Part shown: one piece after another, positions 1-8,036 of the stretch | Numbering within the stretch: the first letter of the stretch is position 1 | Layout: each line of letters begins with the position of its first letter | Assembly: GCF_039908645.1 (NCBI RefSeq) | Contig: NZ_CP150917.1 | Coordinates: forward strand, 2,801,501-2,865,500 | DNA length: 64,000 nucleotides | From: Pseudomonas helvetica | GTDB lineage: Bacteria; Pseudomonadota; Gammaproteobacteria; Pseudomonadales; Pseudomonadaceae | Direction: 5' to 3' | Translations under genes and position numbers: made by a program | The notes under the pieces: generated by a model | Told to the model about the DNA's origin: nothing | The model's database searches: none | What the model saw: the letters and a program-made list of their open reading frames with translations, nothing else

Positions 1-175
1 ACGGGGTCACCCAACGCATGGCCTTCTCACCGCTGGGTGTACTGACCTCCTGCAAATTGTTGTAGTCGGGAAGAAACCCTGAGTACTGTTCCTTCTCCGT
101 GACTCTTGAAGTGCATCCGCCGAGCAGCAGACCGCTCAAGGCAACGCCGACAAGCATTTTTCTGGACAGACTCAT
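1..175 (-). CDS. DUF3313-type lipoprotein, N-terminal part (cut by window edge)
   Basis: The first 58 codons of a minus-strand gene are visible, starting at 175 behind a GGAG Shine-Dalgarno about 9 bases upstream. The N-terminus has a lysine, a short hydrophobic stretch and a lipobox LLLGGC, so this is a lipoprotein signal peptide cleaved before Cys. The mature start, with YSGFLPDYNNLQE, is typical of the DUF3313 lipoproteins of proteobacteria, whose function is unknown. The rest lies beyond the window. The signal and lipobox are certain; the family call rests on one short motif. Confidence 0.75.
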   Translation of the reverse strand, partial: MSLSRKMLVGVALSGLLLGGCTSRVTEKEQYSGFLPDYNNLQEVSTPSGEKAMRWVTP

Positions 176-458
176 ACTGTTTACTCCATGGATTAAGACG
201 TTCTATACCGCATCGAGTTGACGGCAGTGACAGGCTATAGGGCTAATACCTGCACGCTGGATTCCTTATGACGCGGCCTGCATAGAGTGCCTTGTGTCCT
301 TTGCTGGAGTATGTCCCGCTTATTTCCATGCAGTAGAAATGTTACCCAAATGAAATATATGACTGGCCGATGTTCCAGCTTTTTCTCCTTCGGAAAAATG
401 TTCCCGTTGGGGCGCTTTGGGTGAGCGCGTATCCAACAGTTGACTCAGCCTGCTCAGG

Positions 459-1139
459 CTATGTAACCCCGAAGGCAAAATCCGAGGGATCGAAGCGATC
501 GGTCGTCTTCATCCGAATACTTCGCAGGCCCACCGTTTCCAGGTGCGACGCATAGAGAGGCTCCGAAAAGTAACTTATCAGGATGGAGCGACGGCGTGCG
601 CCGATTAAGTTCAGACTGGCCGCATGCACTAAATCGACATCAAACACCAGGATGTCACCCGCGGAGCCTGAAAGCCGTACGGACCGGGACTCGTCATTGA
701 AGTCGAATGGCGGCTCTCCCTGCTCAGGGCGATGGCTGCCAGGGACGATACGAGTTGCGCCGTTCTCGGGACCATAATCGTCGAAATAAGCCAGGACGTT
801 CACAATGTCGCCTGGCCGTTGGGCCGACAAGTCGCGGTGCAACTGCTGATGACCGCCACCTGCAAGAGGCTCGCGACCTTCTACCTGCGAGAGGAAGAAC
901 CGTTCTCCGATCAACTCACCCACCACCGCCAGCACCTCCGGCAGACGACACACAGCCTGAATCTTCGAATCAGCGTCCAGCAGCGAATGGCGCCAATCCA
1001 TGCCACGCGGCACTGGCCATTGGTCCGCCGGCTTCACGCCCGCATCGAACACGGCACGAAGGTCATCCAGCCACTTGGCCGGGATCGCTCGACGGAGCAG
1101 TGCATAGCCATTTCGATGAAGTTGCTCGCGGTCAGTCAT
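459..1139 (-). CDS. phytanoyl-CoA dioxygenase (PhyH) family protein
   Basis: A 226-residue protein with the layout of a small Fe(II)/2-oxoglutarate dioxygenase of the PhyH family. The metal triad can be read as His101 and Asp103 (in LHRDLS) with the distal His172 (DVDLVHAAS), followed by an arginine cluster at 182-184 suited to binding 2-oxoglutarate. PGSHRP near residue 135 is also typical of the fold. Members hydroxylate diverse small molecules, and nothing nearby reveals the substrate. It stands alone, with non-coding DNA on both sides. Confidence 0.85.
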   Translation of the reverse strand: MTDREQLHRNGYALLRRAIPAKWLDDLRAVFDAGVKPADQWPVPRGMDWRHSLLDADSKIQAVCRLPEVLAVVGELIGERFFLSQVEGREPLAGGGHQQLHRDLSAQRPGDIVNVLAYFDDYGPENGATRIVPGSHRPEQGEPPFDFNDESRSVRLSGSAGDILVFDVDLVHAASLNLIGARRRSILISYFSEPLYASHLETVGLRSIRMKTTDRFDPSDFAFGVT

Positions 1140-1476
1140 GGATTCCTCAATTCCCTCGCCATTTACGCGTCTTGCAAAGCGCCCCCGGGCTGGACAACAG
1201 CATTGGGCAATGATCGGCCAATGTTTAAGCGTAGCTTTTACGAGTCTAGTGAGCAGAGCGAGCGGTGTTGAGTATTAGCTGTGGGTGACTGAGCGTTTTT
1301 GGTCCACTAGCGACGGGCCGGGGAAGGCCTGTTCAGTGGAAAGTCGGGAACTGGGTAGTGGGCTTTCTGTATCGGAAAAATTGGGGGGATTTATGCGTGC
1401 CAACTTTCAAATCGGTTCGATTGCCATACTTGGTGCGCAGATAGAGAGGTGGCGCCGGTTTCAATGAAGGGGAGTG
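1140..1476. other. intergenic stretch with no recognised gene
   Basis: 337 bases between the dioxygenase start and the 3' end of the LysR gene. A 24-codon frame from ATG 1393 follows a G-rich run and is open to 1467, but it shows no recognisable motif. I see no terminator, repeat or RNA gene. The promoter of the dioxygenase should lie at the left end of this stretch. Confidence 0.5.
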
Positions 1477-2376
1477 CTACCGGCCCTGCAAAAGTTCATC
1501 GACCACGCCCAAGAATGCCTCGACTAGCAGGGTGCGTCCTTGTGTTCGCGTGAGTATCAGCAGTTGCGCGCAGGTTTCGGGGTCTGCCAGCGGGCGGTAG
1601 GTCACCCCCTTTTTGGCCAGGGTCTTGGTGCACTGGGGCACCAGAGCGACGCCTTGGCCAGCGGCCACCAAGGCGATGATCGAGGTGATCTGTCGCCCAG
1701 ACGGACCTGGACGTATTGGCAGACCGTTGTGTCGGTACAGATGCTCTATGGATTCATTGAGCCCGGAGCCATAATCGGCCGGAAACAGAATCAACGGGTG
1801 CGCACTGAGCTGGGCCAGGGTGACCTTGTCCTGGCTGGCCAGCGGGTTGTCACTGGAAAGGGCGGCCACCAGTGGTTCTCCCCCGAGAGACAATACCTGT
1901 ACATCGGTTTGCCCGCTTTCAGGCTGCAGCCGGCTCATGCCGATATCGATGCGGCCATCGACGACTTGCGAATAAAGACTGCCGGAAGCACTTTCCACCA
2001 GCGTCAGCTGAACCTCTGGGAAGCGCTGGGCAAAGGCTTGAATGGTTTGGCTGAACAGATCCGACAGCGCAATCGAACTGGCGTAACCCAGCGCCAACTG
2101 ACCGGCCGATCCGGCGGCAAGCTTGCCGGCGATGACTTCGGTCAGGTTGGCCTGTTCCAGTACGGCCCGCGCGTAAGGCAGGAAATGCCGGCCTTGTGCT
2201 GTTAGCGTCACCGTGCGGCTGGTGCGGTCGAACAGGCGAAAGCCCAGCTCGGACTCCAGGGCCGAAATCTGTCGGGTCAAGGGTGGCTGGGCGAGGTGCA
2301 GGCGCAACGCTGCGCGACCGAAGTGCAGCTCTTCGGCGACCGTCAAAAAGTAACGTAACTTGCGTAGGTCAAGCAT
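1477..2376 (-). CDS. LysR-family transcriptional regulator
   Basis: A 299-residue LysR regulator. It has an N-terminal winged helix-turn-helix (about residues 1-60: LRKLRYFLTVAEELHFGRAA, then LTRQISALESELG) and a two-lobed substrate-binding domain from about residue 90. The helix-turn-helix spacing and HFGRAA place it with regulators of the BenM/CatM/CbbR type. It is divergent from the MFS exporter gene at 2581 across 204 bases, the usual arrangement for a LysR protein and its target, so control of that exporter is likely. The inducer cannot be told. Confidence 0.92.
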   Translation of the reverse strand: MLDLRKLRYFLTVAEELHFGRAALRLHLAQPPLTRQISALESELGFRLFDRTSRTVTLTAQGRHFLPYARAVLEQANLTEVIAGKLAAGSAGQLALGYASSIALSDLFSQTIQAFAQRFPEVQLTLVESASGSLYSQVVDGRIDIGMSRLQPESGQTDVQVLSLGGEPLVAALSSDNPLASQDKVTLAQLSAHPLILFPADYGSGLNESIEHLYRHNGLPIRPGPSGRQITSIIALVAAGQGVALVPQCTKTLAKKGVTYRPLADPETCAQLLILTRTQGRTLLVEAFLGVVDELLQGR

Positions 2377-2580
2377 CCTGTTCCTTGGGTATTGATCGGT
2401 CCGAATTCGGTATTGGTGTTCGGCAGGCTGCGTATTCTATAAAGACCTCCGAGAATGAATCGAGAGGTCTCATGAGTTCGCGTCTGCATAGCGCTCGGTG
2501 ATTGTCGTCGCGGCGCTGCTACAGTTCCTGATGCCTTCCTGCTTGAATATCAACGTCCCACTCTCCAGCCTCTCAATACG
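2377..2580. promoter_or_regulatory. divergent promoter region between LysR and MFS genes
   Basis: 204 bases separate the two divergent starts and should carry both promoters and the LysR operator. I could not single out one T-N11-A dyad with confidence. The MFS start lacks a good Shine-Dalgarno, which is odd. In its frame there is no stop after 2473 but also no upstream ATG. Confidence 0.5.
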
Positions 2581-3822
2581 ATGAATGATTTGAAAGACGA
2601 AGTATCTTCCCTGCGCGCGCCGCAATCCGCTGATGCTTCAGTCCGTCGCCGATCCCTGGTGGCTGGCTGCGGTGCTCACGCCGTACATGATGGGCTGACC
2701 GACGTTATCTATGTGCTGTTGCCGATCTGGCAGTCGCAGTTCGGCATGAGCTACGCCCAGATCGGCCTGTTGCGCGGTGTCTATGCCGGGATGATGGCCG
2801 GTTTTCAACTGTTGGCGAGCCGGGCCGCCAAGCGATGGGGACGAGAGCGCATGCTGGTGGGCGGAACGGCACTCGCAGGCCTGGCCTATTTGCTGGCGGG
2901 GCAGGCTGGCGGGTTGACGGTGCTGTTGTTGGCGCTGCTGTTGGGAGGATTGGGCGCCAGTACTCAGCACCCGCTGGCATCTTCGTTGATTACCGATACT
3001 TACGAGGCGGGCGGAGGTGTCAAACAAGCGTTGTCGCAGTACAACTTCTCCGGCGATATTGGCAAAACGTTGATCCCGGGGTTGATCGGTCTGTTGCTGA
3101 CAGTCATCAGTTGGCGCGCCAGTGTCACGCTACTGGGTCTGCTCGGGTTGGCGGCAGCGGGCCTGCTGTGGTGGCTGATCCCGGCTCGTGCCGAACCTTT
3201 GTCCACGCACGGCAAAGCGACCAAGGCGATCACGGGTAACGGTTCTGCCATCGGGCTGCGCGCGTTGATCCTGACCGGTACGCTGGACAGCGCGGTGCGT
3301 ATGGGGTTTCTCACTTTCTTGCCATTTCTGTTGAAAGACAAGGGCGCCGGGACGGCAGGCATCGGCCTGGCGTTGACGATGTTGTTCGTGGGGGGCGCGT
3401 TCGGCAAGTTGCTGTGTGGCTATCTGGGGGCACGCATCGGTATGGTGAAGACGGTGTGGCTGACCGAGTTCACCACGGCGGTGTTGATCGTCATGGCGGT
3501 GTATCTGCCGTTTTTCGGCCTGATGGTGATGTTGCCGCTGCTGGGGCTGGCGCTGAACGGCACGTCGTCGGTGCTGTATGGCGCCGTGCCGGATCTGGCG
3601 GGGCCGGGTAAACGCGAGCAGGCGTTCGCGGTGTTTTACACCGGCACCATTGGGGGGGGTGCGCTGGCGCCGGTGTTGTTTGGCACCCTCGGTGATGTCA
3701 CCGGTGTTCCCGTCGCGGTGATCATGTTGGCTGCCACCTTGTTGCTGACACTGCCGTTGTCCTGGTTTGTGCAGAGGGGGCTGGACGCTGATGCACGATC
3801 GCGATACCTGTTTCAGGACTAG
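2581..3822 (+). CDS. MFS exporter, fosmidomycin-resistance (FSR)-like
   Basis: A 413-residue major facilitator with about 12 hydrophobic segments after a cytoplasmic N-terminus of about 25 residues. The opening GCGAHAVHDGLTDVIYVLLP and the following QFGMSYAQIGLL resemble the FSR branch of the MFS, drug exporters including fosmidomycin resistance proteins, rather than sugar permeases. The cytoplasmic loop around residue 200 is charged, as expected between the two six-helix halves. It is probably regulated by the divergent LysR gene. The substrate is unknown. ATG 2581 is kept as the start because it is the first methionine in the open frame, although no clear Shine-Dalgarno precedes it. Confidence 0.85.
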   Translation: MNDLKDEVSSLRAPQSADASVRRRSLVAGCGAHAVHDGLTDVIYVLLPIWQSQFGMSYAQIGLLRGVYAGMMAGFQLLASRAAKRWGRERMLVGGTALAGLAYLLAGQAGGLTVLLLALLLGGLGASTQHPLASSLITDTYEAGGGVKQALSQYNFSGDIGKTLIPGLIGLLLTVISWRASVTLLGLLGLAAAGLLWWLIPARAEPLSTHGKATKAITGNGSAIGLRALILTGTLDSAVRMGFLTFLPFLLKDKGAGTAGIGLALTMLFVGGAFGKLLCGYLGARIGMVKTVWLTEFTTAVLIVMAVYLPFFGLMVMLPLLGLALNGTSSVLYGAVPDLAGPGKREQAFAVFYTGTIGGGALAPVLFGTLGDVTGVPVAVIMLAATLLLTLPLSWFVQRGLDADARSRYLFQD

Positions 3823-3851
3823 ACAGGGTCAAGAGTGGTTGCGCAACCTCT

Positions 3852-4196
3852 CTAATACCTCTCGGGGCACTTGAAGCCCCAGCCATCAACTATCAGATCT
3901 TTTACTTCTTCGCCAGTGGTGGTGATGCCTAGACATTCCTTGTTTCTCTTGTAGTTGAACTCGCAATATTGCACCCCTTGGGTGCATCTTTCGATTTCAC
4001 TAATACCCATGTTTTTAAGTATTACTGCAGTGCCAACCGACTGCATCTCATTCGGTAAACCTGGCTTCCAGCCATGTTTAATCAATGCTTTTCGTGCATT
4101 TAAGAATGACATTCCTTTTTTAATCGGAACATCTGTTGCGTTCGCAAAAAAGCTAACGCAACAGAGCAAAATGCAAGCAACAAGGTGTGGTTTCAT
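3852..4196 (-). CDS. small secreted four-cysteine protein, paralogue of 5445-5858
   Basis: 114 residues with a clear signal peptide (MKPHLVACILLCCVSFFANA, cleaved near Ala20) and an AT-rich gene unlike its GC-rich neighbours. The mature part has GMSFLNARKALIKHGWKP followed by a C-terminal half with four cysteines (pattern C-x6-C-x9-C, then CP near the end), consistent with two disulfides in the periplasm. The same order of motifs (GESL..AK.KLIKQGW, C, C, YTKNGVCL, T.GE...D, W...CP) recurs in the protein at 5445-5858, so the two are paralogues. I know no function for the family. Small disulfide-bonded periplasmic proteins next to lysozyme genes are often immunity proteins or lysozyme inhibitors, and that is my inference here. 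Confidence 0.8.
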   Translation of the reverse strand: MKPHLVACILLCCVSFFANATDVPIKKGMSFLNARKALIKHGWKPGLPNEMQSVGTAVILKNMGISEIERCTQGVQYCEFNYKRNKECLGITTTGEEVKDLIVDGWGFKCPERY

Positions 4197-4412
4197 TTAA
4201 GCGATCCGCCAAAGCTCTTGTGTGTGAAACCAGATAGTCCCATTGCTGTAATGCAATGGTCTCTCCATGAGCTTATCGTAATGTTTAAAAAATCTGTCGG
4301 CCGCCATGGTGGAGAAAAACGCTAAGGATGACGCCGTTTGCCAATCGTATGGTGCCAAGCCGGGGGAGTGATGCCTACGTGAATTGCAGGGCTCAGCGGG
4401 ACAAATAGCAAT
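4197..4412. other. intergenic stretch with no recognised gene
   Basis: 216 bases between the start of the small secreted protein gene and the 3' end of the SRAP gene. The promoter of the former should lie at the left. I see no repeat or terminator. Confidence 0.4.
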
Positions 4413-5090
4413 TCAGACCGGTTTGATCAGACTCGCGCCTTGGTTGCGCACATTACCAATGGCTGCGCTGACCTTGAACCATTCGAAGGCCTCGGACGGC
4501 TCTCCCTGTTGAATCATCATATGCTCGGCGCGCTCCTTGGGGGTGGTCGGGTCGAGCCATTCTCGTGCCACCTCGGGCGCCAGTGTTACCGGGCGTTGAT
4601 CGTGGATGTCCACTATGCCGCCTGCCGAATCGGCAGTGATGATCACGAAGCCGTCATACTCGCTGGGCGCGTGGTCGCCGCTCGGAAACTGGCCGATAGC
4701 AGCGCACAGGATCGGTGAGCCGTCCCGATGCCGGATCAAATAGGGTTGCTTCTTTGGCCCGCCCTCATCGACCCACTCAAACCAGTTGTTGATGGGGGTG
4801 ATTGCTCGGTGTGGCCAGATCGCCCGGTAGAATGGGCTATGCGCTACCTTTTCGACTCTGCCGTTCGGTTTCGCTGGCTGATCGGTTGCCCAATGCGGTC
4901 GCCAACACCACCTGACCAGGTCGGCGTACAGCGTGTCGCCCTCCTGGTGAAAGAGGGCGACCCTTGTTGTGGGGGCGACGTTGTATTGCTCGAGCGGCTG
5001 GTCGCCAACGGTGTTGACCAGAGCATTGGGCATGCTCAGCGCCGCCACGAAGTCGTGGATACCCTTGTATTGCGAAAGTCGTCCGCACAT
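4413..5090 (-). CDS. SOS response-associated peptidase (SRAP/YedK/HMCES family)
   Basis: An intact 225-residue SRAP protein. Cys2, exposed after removal of the initiator methionine in MCGRLSQY, is the catalytic residue that forms a thiazolidine crosslink with abasic sites in single-stranded DNA. The other hallmarks are present: YNVAPTT near residue 40, WFEWVDE around 110, and the conserved histidine of the DIHDQRP segment near 165. The family protects abasic sites at stalled forks. A second, ruined copy lies at 14410-15145. SRAP genes are often found near mobile DNA and mutagenesis genes. I see no LexA box directly upstream. Confidence 0.93.
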   Translation of the reverse strand: MCGRLSQYKGIHDFVAALSMPNALVNTVGDQPLEQYNVAPTTRVALFHQEGDTLYADLVRWCWRPHWATDQPAKPNGRVEKVAHSPFYRAIWPHRAITPINNWFEWVDEGGPKKQPYLIRHRDGSPILCAAIGQFPSGDHAPSEYDGFVIITADSAGGIVDIHDQRPVTLAPEVAREWLDPTTPKERAEHMMIQQGEPSEAFEWFKVSAAIGNVRNQGASLIKPV

Positions 5091-5232
5091 GGCTGAACCC
5101 TCAAGTTCAACCCTGAGTTTAGACGATCGTTTTCGGGCGCTCTATGAGGCCGTCCAACATACTGCCGAAGCAGTGCGCGCATTTGGGAGGGTGGGCCAAT
5201 GTGGGGTTTTGATGGGAGCTTGAGTGGGCTAG

Positions 5233-5408
5233 AACCTCCTGAGTTACACGCCCCAGCCTGCACAAACACCCGATTGGCTCATGGAAGAGCGCACGCCCGA
5301 CTTGCCCCGGCGCATGCTCGACGAATTATCGGCATCACCGACGACGGCGACCGAGGACTGATCGCTCTGGCTGCGTGCCAGGCGTCTGTGAGGGGGGGAT
5401 CACACTGA
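5233..5408 (+). pseudogene. decayed phage spanin end (Rz1/Rz overlap), copy A
   Basis: Two overlapping frames are preserved here. One, closing at 5361, reads TPQPAQTPDWLMEERTPDLP, which fits the proline-rich C-terminal part of an Rz1 outer-membrane spanin (lambda Rz1 has a Pro-rich tract, then AWIMQPPPDW). The other, closing at 5408, reads RIIGITDDGDRGLIALAACQ, which could be the end of the inner-membrane spanin Rz; nested Rz/Rz1 frames are the normal arrangement. No start or signal sequence remains, so this is a remnant. The same 114-base core recurs at 12186-12299. The assignment rests on motif reading and nested frames, not on a search. Confidence 0.5.
5281..5394 (+). repeat. direct repeat copy A (partner 12186-12299)
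   Basis: Aligning 5281-5394 with 12186-12299 base by base gives 17 mismatches in 114 positions and no gap, about 85% identity by hand count. Both copies sit in the same two reading frames of a spanin-like remnant. The similarity ends just after a shared TGTGAGGG. Confidence 0.85.
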
Positions 5409-5444
5409 AGCGCAATGACCGCAATTTTCGGCAATGGTCGGTCG

Positions 5445-5858
5445 CTAGCCCGCGCCGCGCTTACTTGGTTTTGGAGGTGCGTCAGGACACTCATCGGCCC
5501 ATCGCGTAACCGTCATGTCATTGAATTGCTCGCCGATAGTGTCTACGCGCAGGCAAACGCCGTTCTTTGTGTAGAACAAGATGCAACGCGAGCTATCAAA
5601 AGAGCAGACATCGACCTCATAGTACTTGTGCGCAGCCAGCTCACGCTCCACGCCACTATATTCATAGCCGTCGGCGGTATGTATCCGTGTCGGCGTCCAT
5701 CCTTGTTTGATGAGCTTGGCCTTGGCCGCGACCAAGGACTCACCGACGGCGATGCCTGCCGGCCCGCGCCTGTCGTTTGTCGCCTGCGAGCCATCCGCAA
5801 ACGCTGCATTGGCGCCAATGCAATAGAGGGCGATGAACGCGAGGATCGAAAGCTTCAT
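5445..5858 (-). CDS. small secreted four-cysteine protein coupled to a lysozyme remnant
   Basis: 137 residues with a signal peptide (MKLSILAFIALYCIGANAAFA), a helix GESLVAAKAKLIKQGWTP and a C-terminal four-cysteine module (VCSFDSSRC, NGVCL, ADECPD) matching the paralogue at 3852-4196. A basic, proline-rich tail follows. Its ATG overlaps the stop of the upstream lysozyme fragment as ATGA (5855-5858), so the two were translated as a coupled pair. A periplasmic disulfide protein made together with a peptidoglycan hydrolase suggests an immunity or inhibitor role, which is inference. Alternatively it may be an accessory secreted protein of unknown function. The gene itself looks intact. Confidence 0.78.
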   Translation of the reverse strand: MKLSILAFIALYCIGANAAFADGSQATNDRRGPAGIAVGESLVAAKAKLIKQGWTPTRIHTADGYEYSGVERELAAHKYYEVDVCSFDSSRCILFYTKNGVCLRVDTIGEQFNDMTVTRWADECPDAPPKPSKRGAG

Positions 5859-6106
5859 TTAACACTCCCTTCAGTCGATTTGTAGTTCGCCAAAAATTTT
5901 GAACATTCGACATACGGTTGCGGCGGGTAATGACTCGCTTTGCCAGGCCCTTCGGGAAGTGCCGCCCACCTCGTTGCCGCCTTCGGCATGGCTCCGGGGA
6001 TGTCGCCAGCCTTGATCTTGTCGATCACACCAAGGGTGCGTATGTCGACCGCGATGAGGTCTTGGGTGTTAGGCGTAAAGTCGGTAAGTCCCATCTTTTC
6101 CTCCAT
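5855..6106 (-). pseudogene. C-terminal fragment of a phage-type lysozyme (GH104-like)
   Basis: 83 codons reading GLTDFTPNTQDLIAVDIRTL, then IKAGDIPGAMPKAATRWAALP, then YPPQPY and KFLANY. This is the pattern of the C-terminal half of GH104-type phage endolysins (DF.P..QD.....I...G, WASLP, YGQP, FL..Y). The N-terminal half with the catalytic glutamate is missing, and similarity stops right at the ATG near 6106, where unrelated plus-strand sequence begins. It is therefore a truncated gene, cut by deletion or rearrangement, even though the remaining frame is open and starts with ATG. It overlaps the secreted protein gene downstream by four bases. Confidence 0.6.
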
Positions 6107-6272
6107 GAAAGAAGGGCATCAGTCTGCGCCGATGATCGTGCTCGGCAAAGGGCGGGAGCCAAAGGACGTGTCCGTTGCGGTTCAGGAGTACAACGGCACG
6201 CGCTTCATCAACGCGCCCGACGATATCCGGCGCTACCTGTCGTCACAGTACAGCGTCGTGCAGGCGTCGTAA
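6105..6272 (+). CDS. short ORF of unknown function, possibly a gene fragment
   Basis: 55 codons from ATG 6105; an inner ATG at 6132 gives 46. The segment REPKDVSVAVQEYNGTRFIN followed by APDDIRRYLSSQY has the composition of a real folded domain, unlike the other short frames nearby, but I do not recognise it. No convincing Shine-Dalgarno is seen. It starts exactly where the lysozyme fragment of the opposite strand ends, so it may itself be a piece joined by rearrangement. Confidence 0.35.
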   Translation: MKEGHQSAPMIVLGKGREPKDVSVAVQEYNGTRFINAPDDIRRYLSSQYSVVQAS

Positions 6273-6302
6273 TCGGTAGCGATCAGGTACACGCACCAAA
6301 AA

Positions 6303-6339
6303 CGGCCCGCCGCACTTCGTGACGGCAGGCTGCGGGCCG
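6303..6339 (+). terminator. GC-rich inverted repeat, possible terminator
   Basis: CGGCCCGC at 6303-6310 pairs with GCGGGCCG at 6332-6339. It lies just after the short ORF ending at 6272. No T-run follows, so a role as an intrinsic terminator is doubtful. Confidence 0.35.
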
Positions 6340-6955
6340 ACGGTTCGCTTGCGAGCCGCCGGCCTATTCCTTTGGCGCGACCGCAACGTGGGACAAAGTT
6401 GAAGACTCATGGCCTGCTACGGCAGTATTTCCCCCGCGGGCACCGACAGTTCGGCTGACACGCAAGGACAAGGGGGGGCTGTACCAGTAGGCCTAAATCG
6501 GCCGAATAGTGACGGTCTTGCATTAACCAGCGCGGTGTATGGTCAGTCAGACCTCCGTTCGCTTCGCTATTTTTAGGAAGAGCACTCAAGCCGAATGCGG
6601 ACATTCGAAAACTGAACACGCAAAAAAGACTTCCAGAGCATGTCGGCGTGAGAGATGGCGGGCGCTACGAATGCCTCTGAAGTGATTTGTAAAACATAGG
6701 GCCTTTCCAGCCTCACCTAATATGTACATCATCCAGTACATCGAAAGCGCTGACGCTAGAAAAATCTCAACGCTTTCAAGGAGAAAGAGCTCGGATTCCA
6801 GTCTCGTTTCCCGCTCCAAATACAGAAAAACGCCACTCAATGAGTAGCGTTTTTTTTGCGCTTTTTTTTATTGAAACGTCCGTTAGGGAAACTCTGAAAA
6901 AGACTTTCAGATTTGGTGAAATACCCGCCTCACACGAACCGAACGACTGAGCCTC
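6340..6955. other. non-coding or degraded stretch
   Basis: About 600 bases in which I recognise no gene on either strand. A frame on the minus strand between 6586 and 6840 is open but has no family features, and it runs into the terminator hairpin at 6829-6858. The only clear element is that terminator. Confidence 0.5.
6829..6858 (+). terminator. rho-independent terminator
   Basis: The arms 6829-6839 (AACGCCACTCA) and 6841-6851 pair with one mismatch and are followed by a run of eight T on the plus strand. A run of five A precedes, so it could act in both directions. No gene ends immediately before it, which suggests the gene it once served has been lost. Confidence 0.75.
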
Positions 6956-7368
6956 GATGAAACAAATGTTCTTCGCCGATTTTCAATGGCGAATGCAAAG
7001 CCGCCTTCAACTTCTATGCCCAATGCCTGCCAGGCCAGATCGAAGTCATGATGAACTTCGGCGAAAGCCCTGCCCTCGATGACGTGCTGGTGGATTACCA
7101 CGACCGCATCATCTACACCCGCCTGTTGGCCGGCGACCAGACCATCTTCGGCTTGGACACCATTCCGGAACGTCCCGACAACGGCATCAGCGGCTGCTCC
7201 GTGTCCCTCAACGTGACCAGCATCGCTGAAACCAAGCAGATCTTCGCCGCGCTGACGGATGGGGGCAACATTCAACTGCCGCTGCAAGCGATCGTCTGGG
7301 TCGCGTGCTTCGGTATGCTGGTCGATCGCTTTGGACGTGCCATGAATAGTGAGTTACAAGGCGAATAA
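6956..7368 (+). pseudogene. VOC/PhnB-like protein, frameshifted
   Basis: From about 6982 the frame reads FNGECKAAFNFYAQCL, IIYTRLLAGDQTIFG, DNGISGCSVSLNV and FGMLVDRFG, the signature of PhnB-like (glyoxalase/VOC-fold) proteins of about 140 residues. That frame has a stop at 6958 and no start. ATG 6956 lies in another frame and opens MKQMFFAD, the right length for the missing first strand. Removing one T from the TTTT at 6980-6983 joins the two. The usual C-terminal PWMIN is also altered. Either a pseudogene or a homopolymer sequencing error. It lies tail to tail with the HxlR gene. Confidence 0.7.
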
Positions 7369-7413
7369 CCGCTGGCAGTCCTAAAGTGCCGCGCTCATCC
7401 GCTGTACTGCTCC

Positions 7414-7923
7414 TCAATCGACCTGGCAAGGCTCATCCGGGTCAGCCATGGATCCCAGCCGCTGACGCATGCCCGCGCTGGCGGCTGGTCCGGCCTGTAC
7501 GCTGCACTGGTCCAAGGGCACAAGATGGCCATCGGTGATATCCGCCATCATCGGCAGCACCGGCCGCCCAGTCTTCCGCTCGACAATCTGCACGCTTTCC
7601 CCTTCTGGAGCGTAATGGCGATTGCCCCAGGCCACAAAGGCCATGAGCACCACGCGGAAATCTTCGCCCTTGGCAGTCGGCACGTATTGGTAGCGCAACG
7701 GGCGCTGACTGTAAGGCTGACGCTCGAGCAGACCCGCCTCCACCAGCGAGTTCAAGCGTCTGGTGAGCATGTTCGGGGCAATATCCAGGCTTCGGGAAAA
7801 CTCCTCAAAGCGTCTCAGGCCATGCAGGGCATCGCGCATGATCAAAATGCTCCACCACTCGCCAACCCTTTCCAGGCTGCGGGCAATCGGACATTCGGCA
7901 TGGATGAGGGTCTTGCGCTGCAT
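7414..7923 (-). CDS. HxlR-family winged-helix regulator
   Basis: 169 residues. The N-terminus has ECPIARSLERVGEWWSILIM, then RRFEEFSRSLDIAPNMLTRRL and VPTAKGEDF, the full HxlR signature with the conserved early cysteine (Cys11) used by some members for redox or electrophile sensing. A C-terminal extension of about 60 residues follows the DNA-binding domain. It starts behind AAGGAA and is divergent from the FabF-like gene at 8037, with 113 bases between them, so it probably controls that gene. Confidence 0.9.
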   Translation of the reverse strand: MQRKTLIHAECPIARSLERVGEWWSILIMRDALHGLRRFEEFSRSLDIAPNMLTRRLNSLVEAGLLERQPYSQRPLRYQYVPTAKGEDFRVVLMAFVAWGNRHYAPEGESVQIVERKTGRPVLPMMADITDGHLVPLDQCSVQAGPAASAGMRQRLGSMADPDEPCQVD

Positions 7924-8036
7924 GGCAGTTCCTTACGGGGGGGTTCAAACATTTGTTGGTCCGGTATGTTACTTTCATAATGATAGTGACGTCCATATGT
8001 CGCTACCCCCCAATATGCAGAAGGAGCTAGACCAAC

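Noticed and set aside
4197..5232. A LexA box in front of the SRAP gene
   Set aside because: I looked for CTGT-N8-ACAG and AGTAC-N4-GT.CT in the 140 bases upstream of ATG 5090 and found neither.
6586..6840. An 84-codon minus-strand frame near the terminator
   Set aside because: It begins inside the terminator hairpin and has no recognisable features.
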